A DNA stretch of 5,012 bases from Pseudomonadota bacterium (GTDB lineage: Bacteria > Pseudomonadota > Alphaproteobacteria > Acetobacterales > Acetobacteraceae), in the NCBI GenBank assembly GCA_021779655.1, contig JAJYAF010000207.1, positions 1 through 5,012 on the forward strand, read 5' to 3'. The notes beneath the pieces are model-generated. The model was not told the origin of the DNA, searched no databases, and saw only the letters and a list, made by a program, of their open reading frames with translations. Positions within the stretch are counted from its first letter, which is position 1. The number at the start of each line of letters is the position of its first letter. The translations under genes and the position numbers were made by a program. Of this stretch, positions 1 to 5,012 are shown piece by piece.

Positions 1-2349
1 AGCATCCTGAACCGGGGAATCATTACCGGGGCCATTCCCTCGGGCGGCACCTATGTCGTTCCCGCGGTGCTTTCGGTTAACGCGCTCGATCTCAGCAATT
101 ACGGCAGCATCGGCGGGCAGAGCGGGATTTATCTTCAAAACGGCGGCACGATCATCAACAGCGGCGCCATTTCCGGGACAAGCACGCAGACAAACAGCGG
201 CTACGGCGTGCGGCTTACCGGGGCGCGGCTGAACAATTCCGGGACCGTTTACGGCGCGCAGTACGGCGCGGCCGGCCGGAACGCAAGCCAGATAATTAAT
301 ACCGGCAGCATCACCGGCAAGACCGACGGCGTCGATCTCCTATCGACCACGCTCAGCACACTGCCCATGGGTGGCACGCTAACGAACAGCGGCAATATCT
401 CCGGCGGCGTCACCGGCGTTCTGGCGGAAGATGCGGTAATCACGAATTCAGGAACGATTACGGGGCAAACCTATGGCCTCCGCAACGCCTGGGGCGGTAC
501 GATTCGCAATTTCGGCAAGATCAGCGGCACGCACGACGGAGTCTTTCTGCTCAACACGCAATATCGCGCCGTCTATGGCACCACCTTCATCAATTACGGC
601 ACGATTTCCGGAAGCACGTATGACGGCCTCGCGGTCAATTTTTCAACCGCATCGAACACGGCCTTCGGCGTGGTTTCCGGAGTTATTGGCGCCGCGGTCG
701 GACTTCAAGGATATCTGATAAGCTTCGGCACCATCACCGGCTCGTTCGCCGGTCTCGCGGTGGAAAGCAGCGCCATTGCGGTCAATGGCGGGAGCATCAG
801 CAGCCCCGGCATGGGGGTTGAACTGTTCAGCGACGGCATCATGACCAATGCAGCCTCGGGCTATATCTCGAGCCTCAGAACCGCAGGGGTCGACCAGGGC
901 GGCTACCTCACGAATTTCGGTACGTTGGCCGGCAATGTCTACGGACTGGAACTTGAAAGCGGCGGCATCGCCGTCAACACCGGCACCATCAGCTCCACCA
1001 TCGACGTGGGCGTCTATCTCTCAAGCTTGAGCGCGACCTCGTCTCCGGATTTTCTCGTCAACGAAGGATACATCTACGGGCGTGGCCTTGGCGTGTATAT
1101 CCGCAATGGCACGGCTTTCAGCTATGGCGGCATCGTGGCGCAGCAGGTGGCCGTGTCGCTGGCCTCCGGAACGTCCTTCGACAACATCGGCAACGTCTAT
1201 GGCGGCCGCTACGGCGTGCAGCTTTCCGGCGGAAGGGCGACGAATTCGGGTACAATCGCAGGCCACACCATCGGGGCTTGCCTCACTGGCGGCTATCTAA
1301 CCACCAGCGGAACCATCGCCGGGGGGAAATACGCCGTTTGCGGGTCGTCTTTCGCGCTCGCCATCTATCCCGGCGCGGTTTTCGGCGGCACCGTGGTGGA
1401 TAAGAAAAAGGCCAGCACACTTATCCTCGCGGGTTCGACGCCGGGAACATTGACCAACATCGGCACGGCATTCAGCGGTTTCAGCACCATCGCCTTCAAG
1501 CCCGGCGCCAACTGGCTGATCTCCGGAACCACCGTGGCGCTAGCCGCGAACCAGGTGATCAGCGGGTTCGAAAGAGGCGATGAAATCGTCCTCACCAACT
1601 TCAGTGCCGCGAGCGAGAGTTTCGTCACAGGCAAGGGCCTGGAGCTGATCGCCGGCTCCGTGATCAAGACGCTGGATATCACCGGAAGCTTCACCACCGC
1701 CAATTTCAGCATCGCCAGCAGCGGAACCGCCACAACCATCGCCCTGAAGCAGAATGCGCCGTGCTTTGCCGGCGGCACGCGCATTCTCACCATCCGGGAC
1801 GAGGTCCCGGTGGAAAAACTCCAGATCGGCGACATGCTTCTCACCCACAAGGGAGAGGAGCAGCCGGTTATTTGGATCGGCTTCCGAACGATCGACGCAA
1901 GGCGCCACCCGCGCCCCCTGGAGGTGCAGCCCGTCTGCATCGCCCCCGGCGCGCTGGCAGACGACATTCCCCGCCGCGAATTGCGTGTCTCGCCCGACCA
2001 TGCGCTGCTGATCGACGATGTTCTGATCCCGGCACAGCTTCTATTGAACGGTCTGAGCATCTACCGGGCAGCGCCCGGCCGCGTGACTTATTACCACATC
2101 GAGCTTGCCGGGCATGCGGTGCTCTATGCCGAGCACGCGGCGGCAGAAACCTATCTCGAGACCGGCAATCGCCATGCTTTTGAAAACGGCGGGGAGGGCT
2201 TCGCCCTGCATCCGGATTTCGCGTCCCTTGTCCGGCACGAAAAATCCTGCGCGCCGCTGCTTCTGGAAGGCAAGCGCCTGGAGCGGATTCGCCAGCGTCT
2301 CCTCGCCCGCTACCGCCCGCGGCAAGCGCGTGTCAGCCGAAACGGCTGA
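1..2349 (+). CDS. Repeat-rich surface/adhesin-like protein with C-terminal Hint_2 domain (5' end outside window)
   Basis: The reading frame is open from base 1 (782 codons visible, stop TGA at 2347-2349). Repeat-type sequence already occurs before the first in-window start candidate, GTG at 67, so the true start is upstream; any signal peptide is not visible. Numbering from base 1: residues ~2-455 are about 20 degenerate repeats of the N-x-G-x-I-x-G type, as in parallel beta-helix passengers of autotransporter-like proteins. Residues ~455-587 are non-repetitive and contain a 'YPGAVFGGTV' segment and an 'ISGFERGDEI' segment, read as a cap or linker. Residues ~588-725 form a Hint_2 domain: Cys588 of 'CFAGGTRI', 'LQIGDMLLTHKG', His667 in 'SPDHALL', then 'YYHIEL' and 'AETYLETGNR'. 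The tail carries Cys750. No C-terminal beta-barrel is present, so it is not a classical type V autotransporter. By family knowledge Hint domains self-cleave at the Cys; surface or secreted location and adhesion are inferred. The substrate or partner is unknown. Confidence 0.88.
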   Translation, partial: SILNRGIITGAIPSGGTYVVPAVLSVNALDLSNYGSIGGQSGIYLQNGGTIINSGAISGTSTQTNSGYGVRLTGARLNNSGTVYGAQYGAAGRNASQIINTGSITGKTDGVDLLSTTLSTLPMGGTLTNSGNISGGVTGVLAEDAVITNSGTITGQTYGLRNAWGGTIRNFGKISGTHDGVFLLNTQYRAVYGTTFINYGTISGSTYDGLAVNFSTASNTAFGVVSGVIGAAVGLQGYLISFGTITGSFAGLAVESSAIAVNGGSISSPGMGVELFSDGIMTNAASGYISSLRTAGVDQGGYLTNFGTLAGNVYGLELESGGIAVNTGTISSTIDVGVYLSSLSATSSPDFLVNEGYIYGRGLGVYIRNGTAFSYGGIVAQQVAVSLASGTSFDNIGNVYGGRYGVQLSGGRATNSGTIAGHTIGACLTGGYLTTSGTIAGGKYAVCGSSFALAIYPGAVFGGTVVDKKKASTLILAGSTPGTLTNIGTAFSGFSTIAFKPGANWLISGTTVALAANQVISGFERGDEIVLTNFSAASESFVTGKGLELIAGSVIKTLDITGSFTTANFSIASSGTATTIALKQNAPCFAGGTRILTIRDEVPVEKLQIGDMLLTHKGEEQPVIWIGFRTIDARRHPRPLEVQPVCIAPGALADDIPRRELRVSPDHALLIDDVLIPAQLLLNGLSIYRAAPGRVTYYHIELAGHAVLYAEHAAAETYLETGNRHAFENGGEGFALHPDFASLVRHEKSCAPLLLEGKRLERIRQRLLARYRPRQARVSRNG
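4..1362 (+). repeat. About 20 degenerate ~20-residue beta-helix-type protein repeats
   Basis: In-frame imperfect repeats with approximate pattern [T/N]-N-x-G-x-I-x-G-x-x-x-G-[V/L]-x-L-x-x-G-[G/A]. Good copies include 'TLTNSGNISGGVTGVLAEDA', 'VITNSGTITGQTYGLRNAW', 'YLTNFGTLAGNVYGLELES' and 'RATNSGTIAGHTIGACLTGG'. I count about 20 units, usually 18-22 residues with a few insertions up to 29. One around 'AFGVVSGVIGAAVGLQGY' (bases ~658-714) is degraded. The DNA copies have diverged, so this is an old protein-level repeat and not a recent tandem duplication. The repeats evidently continue upstream of the window, because the first bases already encode 'ILNRGIITG'. A right-handed beta-helix fold is inferred from the glycine/asparagine turns alternating with short beta-prone segments. 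Confidence 0.85.
1762..2178 (+). other. Hint_2 (hedgehog/intein-like) autoprocessing domain
   Basis: Protein domain inside the large surface gene. It begins with the nucleophile-type Cys in 'CFAGGTRILT', followed by 'VPVEKLQIGDMLLTHKGEE', 'PVIWIG', the His-containing block 'LRVSPDHALLIDDVLIPAQL', and the later 'VTYYHIELAGHAVLYAEH' and 'AETYLETGNRHAF'. These blocks match the Hint_2 family as I remember it from Acetobacteraceae and Rhodobacterales surface proteins. By analogy, the Cys would attack the preceding Pro-Cys peptide bond (encoded at 1759-1764) in an N-S acyl shift and release or transfer the repeat part. No intein-type His-Asn followed by Cys, Ser or Thr is evident at the C-terminal edge, so full protein splicing is unlikely. 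The exact right boundary is approximate. Confidence 0.82.
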
Positions 2350-2417
2350 TCTCCCCGCGCCCGCCGAAGACTTGCGATCGCTTTCGGAGCCTGTGTGTGC
2401 TGGCGCAAGCCTTCACA

Positions 2418-2444
2418 GCGCGCGCGGAACCTCGCCGCCCGCGC
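2418..2444. terminator. GC-rich hairpin between convergent genes, possible bidirectional terminator
   Basis: Arms GCGCGCGCGG (2418-2427) and CCGCCCGCGC (2435-2444) pair at 9 of 10 positions around a 7-base loop. It sits in the 121-base gap where the Hint gene and the minus-strand DUF465 gene converge. An outer pair, GCTTTCGG (2380-2387) and CCGAAAGC (2444-2451), could form a larger alternative structure. No T-run follows on either strand, so intrinsic termination is uncertain; a structure that works with Rho or protects 3' ends is equally possible. Confidence 0.4.
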
Positions 2445-2470
2445 CGAAAGCCGTTCTCCGGAAGAAGCTC

Positions 2471-2650
2471 TTAAACCGCGTTCGGCGACGCCTTGAGGCG
2501 CTCCATCTGCTCCTTCAACCGCAATTTCTCGACCTTCAACCGGGATATCTGTACCTCGTCGGGACAGGGGCGCCGGTCCTCCTCGCTGATACGCGTATCC
2601 AGCTCGGCATGCCGTTTCTTCAAGACCTCGATATGCGATTGCAGATTCAT
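2471..2650 (-). CDS. DUF465/YdcH-like small coiled-coil protein, 59 aa
   Basis: ATG at 2650-2648 (minus strand), stop TAA at 2473-2471. The protein starts 'MNLQSHIEVLKKRHAELDTR' and ends 'LKEQMERLKASPNAV'. It is highly charged, with heptad-like Leu/Ile spacing in two helices separated by a Pro-containing turn ('RRPCPDE', residues 27-33), the antiparallel helical hairpin expected for DUF465 (YdcH family). The second helix carries 'RLKVEKLRLKEQMERL', matching the family's usual K-x-x-K-L-x-L-K-[D/E]-[E/Q]-[I/M] pattern. Length is normal for the family. A strong AAGGAGG lies 4 bases before the ATG. The gene is divergent from a second DUF465 gene that begins at 2929. Molecular function is not established; I recognise the family only. 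The single Cys at residue 29 in the turn is not something I recall as conserved. Confidence 0.87.
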   Translation of the reverse strand: MNLQSHIEVLKKRHAELDTRISEEDRRPCPDEVQISRLKVEKLRLKEQMERLKASPNAV

Positions 2651-2654
2651 AATG

Positions 2655-2661
2655 CCTCCTT
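2655..2661 (-). promoter_or_regulatory. Strong Shine-Dalgarno (AAGGAGG) of the minus-strand DUF465 gene
   Basis: The plus-strand CCTCCTT reads AAGGAGG on the minus strand, 4 bases upstream of the ATG at 2650. It is the best ribosome binding site in the window and is strong support that this short frame is translated. The plus-strand operon genes lack comparable sites. Confidence 0.8.
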
Positions 2662-2798
2662 CTATCAGGCTGGAGCACTTTCCGATTTGTTAATCCCTTG
2701 AATCCCGGATTTGGGGCGTTTCCAAAATGCCGCTGTCCAGGTCTTCGGCAGGTAATGGGTCGCCAGATCGCGTCATTTGCATCAATCGCCCCCTCGGT

Positions 2799-2817
2799 CC
2801 CCTTGCATGGCAAGGGG
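2799..2817. repeat. Perfect 8-bp inverted repeat, loop 3 (hairpin CCCCTTGC/GCAAGGGG)
   Basis: CCCCTTGC (2799-2806), loop ATG, GCAAGGGG (2810-2817). It lies mid-way in the divergent intergenic region and is embedded in C-rich then G-rich sequence. There is no T-tract after it on either strand, so it does not look like an ordinary intrinsic terminator. It resembles the small palindromic intergenic repeats seen in many alphaproteobacteria; that family relation is an inference from appearance only. Confidence 0.55.
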
Positions 2818-2869
2818 GAAGGCATCCTTGCTCGTTTGCGCACCAAATGTCACCTGAATTATTGCAAAT

Positions 2870-2893
2870 ACAGAAATTATCCGAGATTTCTGT
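2870..2893. promoter_or_regulatory. 8-bp inverted repeat upstream of the purE operon, candidate operator or 5' UTR hairpin
   Basis: ACAGAAAT (2870-2877) and ATTTCTGT (2886-2893) are perfect inverted copies separated by 8 bases. The centre-to-centre distance is 16 bases, about one and a half helical turns. The site lies 36 bases before the ATG of the second DUF465 gene, inside the AT-rich patch. It may be a dimeric repressor site or a stem in the leader transcript. I cannot assign it to a known regulator; it does not match the PurR consensus known from enterobacteria. Confidence 0.45.
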
Positions 2894-2928
2894 TTCCAGG
2901 AAAGGCGCAACCGCTTTATTGCTCCGGC

Positions 2929-3132
2929 ATGTTGAACGATAAAGACAGCCTGCTGCGGCGGCTGCATGTCCTGCGCAGTGAGCATCGGGACTTGGATACG
3001 GTTATCGCGCGCGCCAATGAACAAGGGCCTATCGACCAGCTGCACCTTCAACGGCTGAAGAAGCGCAAGCTGGGGCTGAGGGACGAAATCGCCCGTCTGG
3101 AAAGCCGGCTCATCCCGGACCGCACCGCTTGA
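2929..3132 (+). CDS. DUF465/YdcH-like small protein, 67 aa, first gene of purE operon
   Basis: ATG at 2929-2931, stop TGA at 3130-3132. The protein opens '[20 protein letters not shown]' and closes '[18 protein letters not shown]'. It has two charged helices around a Gly-Pro turn near residues 33-34, with '[17 protein letters not shown]' as the conserved second helix; this is the DUF465 pattern, and the length is ordinary. A longer reading from TTG at 2698 stays open but would translate the intergenic palindromes and adds no family sequence, so I reject it. No Shine-Dalgarno is well placed: AGGAAAGG at 2898-2905 is about 23 bases away. The stop overlaps the purE start by 4 bases, implying coupled translation. 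Function is unknown. It is recognisably paralogous to the 59-residue gene on the other strand but clearly diverged from it. Confidence 0.87.
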   Translation: MLNDKDSLLRRLHVLRSEHRDLDTVIARANEQGPIDQLHLQRLKKRKLGLRDEIARLESRLIPDRTA

Positions 3133-3620
3133 GCCAGCCACGCCCCCTGGTCGGGATCATCATGGGCAGCAAGTCGGATTGGCCGGTGCTGCAACATGCG
3201 GCGGAAGTGCTGGAGGCGCTCGCCGTGCCGCATGAGGTGAAAATCGTCTCCGCGCACCGGACACCGGCCAGGCTGTACGACTATGCCAACGGCGCGGAAG
3301 CGCGTGGCCTGAAGGTCATCATTGCCGGCGCCGGCGGGGCGGCCCACCTGCCGGGCATGGCGGCCGCCATGACCATTCTGCCGGTGCTCGGCGTACCCAT
3401 TGCGGCAACTGTGCTGCAGGGGCAGGACAGCCTGCTCTCCATCGTGCAGATGCCGGGCGGCGTGCCGGTCGGCACGCTGGCGATCGGCAAACCCGGCGCG
3501 ATCAATGCCGGGCTGCTGGCGGCATCAATTCTTGCCTTGAACGACCGTGAGCTCGCCGCCCGTCTGCGGGCCTATCGAAACGCGCAAACCGCCGCGGTGG
3601 CGGATTCCCCCTTCGAATGA
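3129..3620 (+). CDS. purE: N5-carboxyaminoimidazole ribonucleotide mutase (PurE, class I)
   Basis: Cytoplasmic enzyme of de novo purine synthesis that moves the carboxylate of N5-CAIR from the amine to C4 to give CAIR. The 163 residues compare with about 160-170 for bacterial class I PurE. Motifs in order: '[13 protein letters not shown]' (residues 9-21, substrate phosphate/ribose loop with Ser14, Ser16, Asp17), 'SAHRTP' (41-46, His43 being the likely catalytic base), '[16 protein letters not shown]', and '[20 protein letters not shown]' with '[15 protein letters not shown]'. The start is TTG at 3129: it is the only plausible start before the glycine loop, since the next ATG (3162) lies inside that motif. 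It overlaps the upstream TGA as TTGA, with no clear Shine-Dalgarno, so re-initiation after the DUF465 gene is likely. The stop overlaps purK by 4 bases. The adjacent purK supports mutase rather than direct AIR carboxylase activity. Confidence 0.97.
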   Translation: MSQPRPLVGIIMGSKSDWPVLQHAAEVLEALAVPHEVKIVSAHRTPARLYDYANGAEARGLKVIIAGAGGAAHLPGMAAAMTILPVLGVPIAATVLQGQDSLLSIVQMPGGVPVGTLAIGKPGAINAGLLAASILALNDRELAARLRAYRNAQTAAVADSPFE

Positions 3621-4828
3621 GCGTTTTTCCCTTAGCACCCGGAGCCGTCATCGGCATCATCGGCGGCGGCCAGCTTGGCCGCATGGCCGCGCTGGCGGCG
3701 GCGCGGCTCGGCTATAAATGTCATATCTTCTCGCCGGAGGCAGACAGTCCCGCTTCACAGGTTTCCTGCCTTTCCACAATCGCCGACTACACGGATCACG
3801 TCGCGCTGCACCGTTTCGCGGAAGCCGTCGATGTGATCACCTTCGAGTTCGAGAACGTTCCGGCGGATGGCCTGGAACTTCTTTCCAGCCTGAAACCGGT
3901 GCGACCCAGCCCGGAAATTCTGCGGCTGAGCCAAAACCGGCTTCTGGAAAAGGCTTTCCTGAACAATATCGGCATCATCACCGCGCCCTGGGCGGAGGTG
4001 CGCCAGGCACGGGAATTGAATGAAGCAGCCGAGCGGCTGGGGCTGCCCGCGGTGCTGAAAACAACCCGTCTTGGCTATGACGGCAAAGGCCAGACGATCC
4101 TGCGCGACCTCGCGGACTTTCCTCATGCCCTGCGCCAGTTGCATCCCAAGCCGCTGATCCTGGAAGGCTTTATTGATTTCGCTTGCGAAATTTCCGTCAT
4201 CGTGGCGCGCGGCGCCGATGGCACGCTTTCGGCCTTCCCCCCTGTGGAGAACCGCCACAAACAGCATATTCTCGATCTCACGCTGGCGCCGGCATCCCTG
4301 GCTTGCGAAACAGCGGAGGAGGCAACGCGCATCGCCTGCCACATCGCGCAAAATCTGGGGCTTGTCGGGGTGCTGGCGGTGGAGATGTTCGTCGATCGCG
4401 ATGGCAGGTTGCTGGTCAACGAACTTGCGCCCCGGCCGCATAATTCCGGTCACTGGACAATCGATGCCTGTCCGGCAAGCCAGTTCGAGCTGCATGTCCG
4501 GGCCGTGGCGGGGCTGCCCCTTCCCCCGGCGGTCCGGCATTCCGATGCGGTCATGAAAAACCTGGTCGGGCCGGAGGACATGACAATGCTGCCGGCCATC
4601 CTGGCAACGCCGGGACTCATTCCCCATCTCTACGGCAAGGCGCAAGCCCGCCCAGGGCGCAAGATGGGCCATTTCACCCGGCTGTTCCCGAAAGGTTCCC
4701 TGCCCGGTGAATTCGGTATCCAGGATGCCATTACTCCGCGGCATTTCGCGCGCGGTGATGAAGCGGCGATGCAGACATCACCCGCTGGCATTCCCGCGCC
4801 GGTTCCCCATTTCACGAATCATCCATGA
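3617..4828 (+). CDS. purK: N5-carboxyaminoimidazole ribonucleotide synthase (PurK)
   Basis: ATP-grasp enzyme converting AIR, ATP and bicarbonate to N5-CAIR, the substrate of PurE. At 403 residues it is somewhat longer than E. coli PurK (about 355), partly from a Pro-rich C-terminal tail. N-terminal domain: '[11 protein letters not shown]' (residues 13-23) and 'FEFENV' (76-81). Central ATP-grasp: 'NRLLEK' (107-112), '[12 protein letters not shown]' (148-159, nucleotide binding), '[13 protein letters not shown]' (182-194), 'ENRHKQHI', Glu256 in 'VEMF', and Mg-ligand/substrate motif '[13 protein letters not shown]' (268-280). C-terminal: '[18 protein letters not shown]'. All expected motifs are intact. 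ATG at 3617 overlaps the purE stop as ATGA. No Shine-Dalgarno is visible, so translation is probably coupled. The stop overlaps the next gene the same way. Confidence 0.97.
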   Translation: MSVFPLAPGAVIGIIGGGQLGRMAALAAARLGYKCHIFSPEADSPASQVSCLSTIADYTDHVALHRFAEAVDVITFEFENVPADGLELLSSLKPVRPSPEILRLSQNRLLEKAFLNNIGIITAPWAEVRQARELNEAAERLGLPAVLKTTRLGYDGKGQTILRDLADFPHALRQLHPKPLILEGFIDFACEISVIVARGADGTLSAFPPVENRHKQHILDLTLAPASLACETAEEATRIACHIAQNLGLVGVLAVEMFVDRDGRLLVNELAPRPHNSGHWTIDACPASQFELHVRAVAGLPLPPAVRHSDAVMKNLVGPEDMTMLPAILATPGLIPHLYGKAQARPGRKMGHFTRLFPKGSLPGEFGIQDAITPRHFARGDEAAMQTSPAGIPAPVPHFTNHP

Positions 4829-5012
4829 CCACGGATCATCGTTCCCGGCTGGACCAGCTGCGGACCGTTTTACGGCGCTTGGCGCTTGATGGTTTTCTGG
4901 TGCCGCGCGCGGACGAGCATCTGGGGGAATACGTCCCGCCCTCGGCGGAACGGCTGGCTTTTATCTCGGGATTCACGGGTTCGGCCGGGCTCGCGATTGT
5001 CCTGCTCGACCG
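4825..5012 (+). CDS. Aminopeptidase P family protein (M24B), N-terminal fragment cut by window edge
   Basis: ATG at 4825 overlaps the purK stop (ATGA, 4825-4828); the frame stays open to the window end, giving 62 complete codons. After a basic helix, 'DGFLVPRADEHLGEYVP' (residues 22-38), 'SAERLAFISGFTGSAGLAIV' follows, which is the opening of the creatinase/prolidase N-terminal domain as found in alphaproteobacterial Xaa-Pro aminopeptidases. These are normally close to 600 residues, with the metal-binding pita-bread domain far beyond this window, so catalytic residues cannot be checked. The predicted role is removal of an N-terminal residue preceding proline, in the cytoplasm; no signal peptide is seen. 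No Shine-Dalgarno precedes it, so translation is likely coupled to purK. A pepP-type name is reasonable, but the symbol is withheld because only a tenth is visible. Confidence 0.9.
   Translation, partial: MTTDHRSRLDQLRTVLRRLALDGFLVPRADEHLGEYVPPSAERLAFISGFTGSAGLAIVLLD

Larger units (their letters stand above)
2651..2928. other. Divergent intergenic region with two inverted repeats, no credible gene
   Basis: These 278 bases separate two divergently transcribed DUF465 genes and must contain promoters for both unless one is served from elsewhere. The stretch about 2840-2895 is visibly more AT-rich than the surroundings, as expected for a promoter of the purE operon, but I could not find a convincing -35/-10 pair with proper spacing on either strand. 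Frames through the region give low-complexity, unrelated peptides and are not considered genes. Two palindromes, at 2799-2817 and 2870-2893, are listed separately. Confidence 0.6.

Noticed and set aside
67..69. GTG at 67 as the start of the repeat protein
   Set aside because: The frame is open from base 1 and encodes the same repeat type ('ILNRGIITG') before this codon, and no Shine-Dalgarno precedes it. The gene starts upstream of the window.
4..1362. CRISPR-like or DNA tandem repeat array
   Set aside because: Repetition is at protein level with diverged DNA and variable unit length; there are no identical repeats with unique spacers.
1365..2060. Minus-strand open frame opposite the Hint domain
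   Set aside because: It is antisense to a well-supported domain, shows no recognisable motif, and is explained by high-GC codon bias.
2651..2760. Sigma-70 promoter for the minus-strand DUF465 gene
   Set aside because: TTGGAA- and TTCAAG-like boxes exist, but no -35/-10 pair with 16-18 base spacing is convincing.
2828..2865. Sigma-70 promoter for the purE operon using TTGCTC or TTGCGC as -35
   Set aside because: The best -10 candidates are poor matches (TATTGC, TTATTG) at varied spacings; not enough to list as a promoter.
2698..2928. N-terminal extension of the second DUF465 protein from TTG at 2698
   Set aside because: It would translate the intergenic palindromes, adds 77 residues with no family resemblance, and the family normally begins at the ATG at 2929.
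3755..4744. Long open frame on the minus strand opposite purK
   Set aside because: It lies wholly antisense to a gene with every PurK motif intact. Its protein is low-complexity and resembles nothing known; such frames are common opposite high-GC genes.

Overview
The window looks like an alphaproteobacterial chromosome, most likely from the Acetobacteraceae or a close relative. Three things suggest this: a high-GC sequence, a repeat-rich surface protein ending in a Hint_2 (hedgehog/intein-like) domain, and a DUF465 - purE - purK - aminopeptidase P gene order. The family placement is inferred from protein character and gene order; no database was searched.

Layout. (1) Bases 1-2349, plus strand: the 3' part of a large gene whose start lies upstream of the window. 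It encodes about 20 imperfect ~20-residue 'N-x-G-x-I-x-G' repeats (probable beta-helix), a linker or cap region, and a C-terminal Hint_2 domain starting at a Cys encoded at 1762. (2) Bases 2350-2470: a convergent gap holding a strong GC hairpin. (3) Bases 2471-2650, minus strand: a 59-residue DUF465/YdcH-like gene with a near-perfect Shine-Dalgarno, short enough to be missed by length-limited gene calling. (4) Bases 2651-2928: a divergent intergenic region of 278 bases with two clear inverted repeats and no credible gene. (5) Bases 2929-5012, plus strand: a tightly packed operon of a second DUF465 gene, purE (TTG start), purK and the first 62 codons of an M24B aminopeptidase P. Every junction in it is a 4-base stop/start overlap.

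How the genes work together. PurK makes N5-CAIR from AIR, ATP and bicarbonate, and PurE rearranges it to CAIR, the carboxylation step of de novo purine synthesis. The small DUF465 protein and the peptidase are translationally coupled to this pair, but their functional link to purines is unknown. The Hint protein is a separate, accessory-type surface gene. No tRNA, rRNA, CRISPR array, transposase or phage gene is visible. The most unusual points are the Hint-terminated repeat protein with a possible disulfide between adjacent rungs, the divergent pair of DUF465 genes, and the palindromes between them.
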